This document shows positions 62,101 through 64,000 of a DNA stretch of 64,000 nt, piece by piece; positions within the stretch are counted from its first letter, which is position 1, and every line of letters starts with the position of its first letter. Made by a program: the position numbers and the translations under genes. The stretch comes from Peteryoungia wuzhouensis. Lineage in GTDB: Bacteria; Pseudomonadota; Alphaproteobacteria; Rhizobiales; Rhizobiaceae. The notes under the pieces are model-generated. The model was not told the DNA's origin. It saw only the letters and a list, made by a program, of their open reading frames with translations, and made no database searches. The stretch is from the NCBI RefSeq assembly GCF_003205195.1, contig NZ_QJRY01000012.1:1-64000 (forward strand), given 5' to 3'.

Positions 62101-64000
62101 ATGGACCGAGGCCTGTGCGTCGAGACGCACGGCAAGCGCTTCGCCTCCCCGGTTTTCGATCCGCAACGTTCCGGCCACCCTCTGGCCGCGTGGCCAATAG
62201 GCGGCAAGCGTCTGCCGCGTCAGCTGAAGCTTCATGTCCAGCGGCAGGTTGGGGGGCTGGGCCGCACCGCCTGCAGGCGGCAGAAAGGGATCGAGCAGAT
62301 CGAGCTTCACCTGATATCCCGAGACATCGTTTGCCAGGGCGTTCAGCGAGATCTGGTACGTGCCCAGCTCCCAGACGGCATCGAGGACCGAAGGGGAACC
62401 GTCGGCAAGCCCTGACGGTTGGTCCGGCTTGGCCAAGCCGCGCGCCACATTCCAGGCGATCTGCCGACCTTCAGCAGGCGTGATCGTCAGCGCGGCATGA
62501 ACCGGTGTGGAGATCGAAAACCGGTAGCGATCGGTGTCACTGAGATCGGCAATCTCGCCTGACCGGAGAATGCCGAATTCGAGCCGTTCCGCCCCGGTCT
62601 CGCTGTCATTCGGCTCGCGTTCCATCCCCGGCTCGGGCTTGCCACCGCTTTCAACCGTAAGCTTGTAGCGAGCATCCGTCCCTGAAACGACAATCTGATT
62701 GGCTTCAGGGGAAAGAAGCATCCGATCCAGCAGGATCGGCGTCCCATCTGCAGCACCTTGCCGGATTGCCCGCTGGTGGCCCTGCGCATCCTCGACAGCG
62801 ATGCTGACGGGAGATCCCGCGCTCCCGCCGCTGCCAGCAGCGACAAGCACAATCTTCCAGAGCTGCGGCTCGCCTTCGGGCCGGAGCAGGAAACGGTCTG
62901 TATCTGCCCCGGTCAACAGCCCCTCGATTTCGGTCTTTTGCGCATCCGGTGCCGCACCGTCAGCACTGGCCGACAGAATGTCGGTTAGTCCGGGTGTTGT
63001 GGCCGTATCGTTCGGTTCCACTTCGTGGCCGGGAACCCGCCTGCCCGCCTGGCGCAACAGGAGACGGTAGACGTCACCAACCGGTGCACTACCGGACACA
63101 ACAGCAGCATAATCCCCAGGGGGCAGCACGAGATTGCCGAGCGACAGCGTGGAGCCCGACTTGCATTGCAGCGGCGCGCCACCGGACGAACTGATGCAGA
63201 GCTGCCGTGGCTCTCCTCGGGGGGACTCCAGCTGAAGCTCGAGCCGGCGTTCGGCCAATTGCGGCGTCACCGTGAACCGGTAGGAATCGACATCTGCCAT
63301 ACGGCTGGTACGGCCGGAAACTGCTTTTCCAAGAGGCAGAAGAAAACCGTCCGCAGGAGTTTCATTCGGCTCGTCTTCGCTGAGTGGCCGACGCGGCCCT
63401 TCGGGGATGCGGGTCACGCGAAAATCAAAGGGGGAGGCTCCAACGGCATTGACGTCAATCGATACAGGTCCCGCCGAAAAGCCGAGATCATCGAAGGAAA
63501 GCGGCGCGGTCACTTCGCCATAGACCGAGGTTTGCCGCTTGCCGTCCTGGGAAATGGCGACGGAGGCGATGGAACCGAGCGGAATATCCACATCAAACCG
63601 AAATTGCCGGCGGGCATCCGCCGCACTGAAAGGCCAGTCCAGATGCACGGGTTTTCCTGGTTCTGCGCGACCCGATTGCTGATCCATGCCCGTCGCGGGG
63701 GCCTCGGTCGCTGTCAGCGACCATGTCGTATCAGGCCCGGCATGGGAAAGGCCGATGAGATAGGTTCCAGCCGGCAGGAAGACCCGCTGCGCCTCGGCCG
63801 CGCCAGTTTGAGGCTCGGCCACAAGCGTCACCAGGGCGGGGCCGAGCGCCCCTTCGCCGGAGGGGAGATAAGCGTGAATCTCCGCGCGGACCTGAGTTCC
63901 GTACCCGCCGGCCAACTTGACCGTCCAGATCTTGCCCGCATCTGCGCCCTCGATAGACCAGTTGACGAAATCCTGATCATCCCCGTCAAACTGACCGTTG
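59143..64000 (-). CDS. Giant multi-domain PPC/VWA exported protein (N terminus beyond window)
   Basis: The frame is open through the window end (no stop between 63915 and 64000, reading NWSIEGADAGKIWTVKLAGG), so the start lies outside. About 1618 residues are visible. The upstream half has several PPC-like beta domains marked by EPNDSE or EPNDTA and DTDRYRFSI or DVDSYRFTV. A discoidin-like section (LGPFTVIGVLPVEHGATTR) follows. Two VWA domains come next, with MIDAS motifs YDASGSI (about 60508-60525) and LDASGSM (about 59842-59859) and LVTDGEETCGG. A small beta domain ends the protein. VWA domains bind proteins through a metal ion. It is the upstream partner of the transglutaminase-like giant; function unknown. 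Confidence 0.85.
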   Translation of the reverse strand, partial: NGQFDGDDQDFVNWSIEGADAGKIWTVKLAGGYGTQVRAEIHAYLPSGEGALGPALVTLVAEPQTGAAEAQRVFLPAGTYLIGLSHAGPDTTWSLTATEAPATGMDQQSGRAEPGKPVHLDWPFSAADARRQFRFDVDIPLGSIASVAISQDGKRQTSVYGEVTAPLSFDDLGFSAGPVSIDVNAVGASPFDFRVTRIPEGPRRPLSEDEPNETPADGFLLPLGKAVSGRTSRMADVDSYRFTVTPQLAERRLELQLESPRGEPRQLCISSSGGAPLQCKSGSTLSLGNLVLPPGDYAAVVSGSAPVGDVYRLLLRQAGRRVPGHEVEPNDTATTPGLTDILSASADGAAPDAQKTEIEGLLTGADTDRFLLRPEGEPQLWKIVLVAAGSGGSAGSPVSIAVEDAQGHQRAIRQGAADGTPILLDRMLLSPEANQIVVSGTDARYKLTVESGGKPEPGMEREPNDSETGAERLEFGILRSGEIADLSDTDRYRFSISTPVHAALTITPAEGRQIAWNVARGLAKPDQPSGLADGSPSVLDAVWELGTYQISLNALANDVSGYQVKLDLLDPFLPPAGGAAQPPNLPLDMKLQLTRQTLAAYWPRGQRVAGTLRIENRGGEALAVRLDAQASVHQLTLDLPNETTPIAPGEAVELPVSLLARADAWKAAAAMLTVRARDDGGGQATASAMVAISDDVDPATAADLSQVPPSMRGGLDLALPAFGGSIVPDAGDPAGSSAAATLFDGLMSSDGYVSDLGTGPREVTVALGGREPQPVNGILLHPYFPSAQAPDELLADFELELSPDGTRFEPALKGRLQPVNVEQAFPLPQPIVAKVARLRLLSSHAGMGRVGLGEFKVVANPGVPGGVSIDVGKRSHGGHLVWSSSQIGADYDDGSTMLTDGAPSQTIAVSAGEAPEFVIGFADDRQAVLGGIEWTDDPATAEAERLGEMEISASTESALGPFTVIGVLPVEHGATTRKLAFSPATPVRFLRFSARQAASVSGTLKLPAHLSIAEVPIAADALPINGEWGMDQPVSQADFFRRPAEERPPVANLTDGDSEVAPRDLAFTETISDAVQVDIDTDWFVFAAPEGVERVMIDLTGEPLLAAVVEMTDTDGKSVALRTISSGPRRQQVEAPVTAGGRYRLKVFEPPRSVAIAYDASGSIAGFLPIILAGLNNFSEGIRPGREAVNIMPFELPFLMDKWSERGFEVAAALSRSPPGGTTSGLERTLLNAMDGMADRPGAKAILVITDAASSGYDLQPQLWKRLGETRTRIFAAHIGAFDHPLREKQLLQDLVAANGGVYASARTQPEMDVVYERVSAYLRRPAYYTLSIAKSEAPPPLPGAIEVAAPPQLAAGSPAPAAPSVDDKRPRQAALELILDASGSMLQRLDGKQKIEIAQSILTQLTSRIIPPGTPTALRVFGDTAPDSCETNLRSPLSPLDPGLMAANIGMIRSINLSKTPIAASLSAVAGDLAANTGPKLVVLVTDGEETCGGDPEQAIAALRASGVDVRVNIVGFAIDNEDLKKTFRDWAEKGGGTFLDAADAKGLAAAMEQAVIEPFSVLDANGRDVASGTVGGPAVPVPAGTYRVVVGGAGDRAFEQITVREGKTSRVELARP

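Overview
The window looks like chromosomal or large-replicon DNA of an alphaproteobacterium in the Rhizobiales, most likely Rhizobiaceae. Supporting signs are the high GC content, dense ATGA-overlapping operons, many ABC uptake systems with sugar, amine and amino-acid catabolic genes, rhizobial-style chemotaxis genes, and an intergenic mosaic-type repeat near 54.7 kb. No rRNA, tRNA, CRISPR array, insertion sequence or prophage was recognised.

Layout. Bases 1-5101 hold a chemotaxis cluster: the end of a chemoreceptor, cheW, cheR, cheB, and a 590-residue cytosolic protein with both a diverged receptor hairpin and CheZ-like motifs. A convergent orphan ParA-type ATPase follows (5135-5860). Bases 6010-7972 hold a SLC10/YfeH-type transporter with a divergent LysR regulator. 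Bases 8054-21872 are a large amine or guanidino-compound catabolic region: a kinase-aminotransferase fusion, a LysR regulator, an operon of amidohydrolase, cupin, aldehyde dehydrogenase, FAD amine oxidase-like protein and a polyamine-type ABC transporter, and a divergent ureohydrolase. A transmembrane chemoreceptor (22033-24204) and a GNAT acetyltransferase come next.

Bases 25204-29756 hold a compact unit: an SDR dehydrogenase, a 965-residue fusion of an APC-type amino acid permease with a flavin monooxygenase, and a divergent TetR regulator. Bases 29824-37971 hold a GntR regulator, an orphan betaine-type binding protein, an amidase, a gamma-glutamyltransferase and a polar amino acid ABC transporter. 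They plausibly act together on gamma-glutamyl or amide compounds. Bases 38725-50806 form a carbohydrate locus: a GH38 alpha-mannosidase, a four-gene ABC importer, a ROK repressor, a sugar isomerase/epimerase, a Gfo/Idh/MocA dehydrogenase and a PfkB kinase.

Bases 50958-54589 hold a small membrane protein, a lipoprotein, and adjacent AraC-type and LuxR-type regulators. Bases 54906-64000 hold two very large exported proteins in one operon. One is a multi-domain PPC/VWA protein cut by the window end. The other is a 1402-residue protein with a transglutaminase-like fold whose nucleophile Cys appears replaced by Ser, and a proline-rich repetitive tail with a recent 423-bp tandem duplication. The best candidates for undescribed biology are this pair, the permease-monooxygenase fusion, and the receptor/CheZ-like hybrid. 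All assignments are made by reading motifs; no database search was run.
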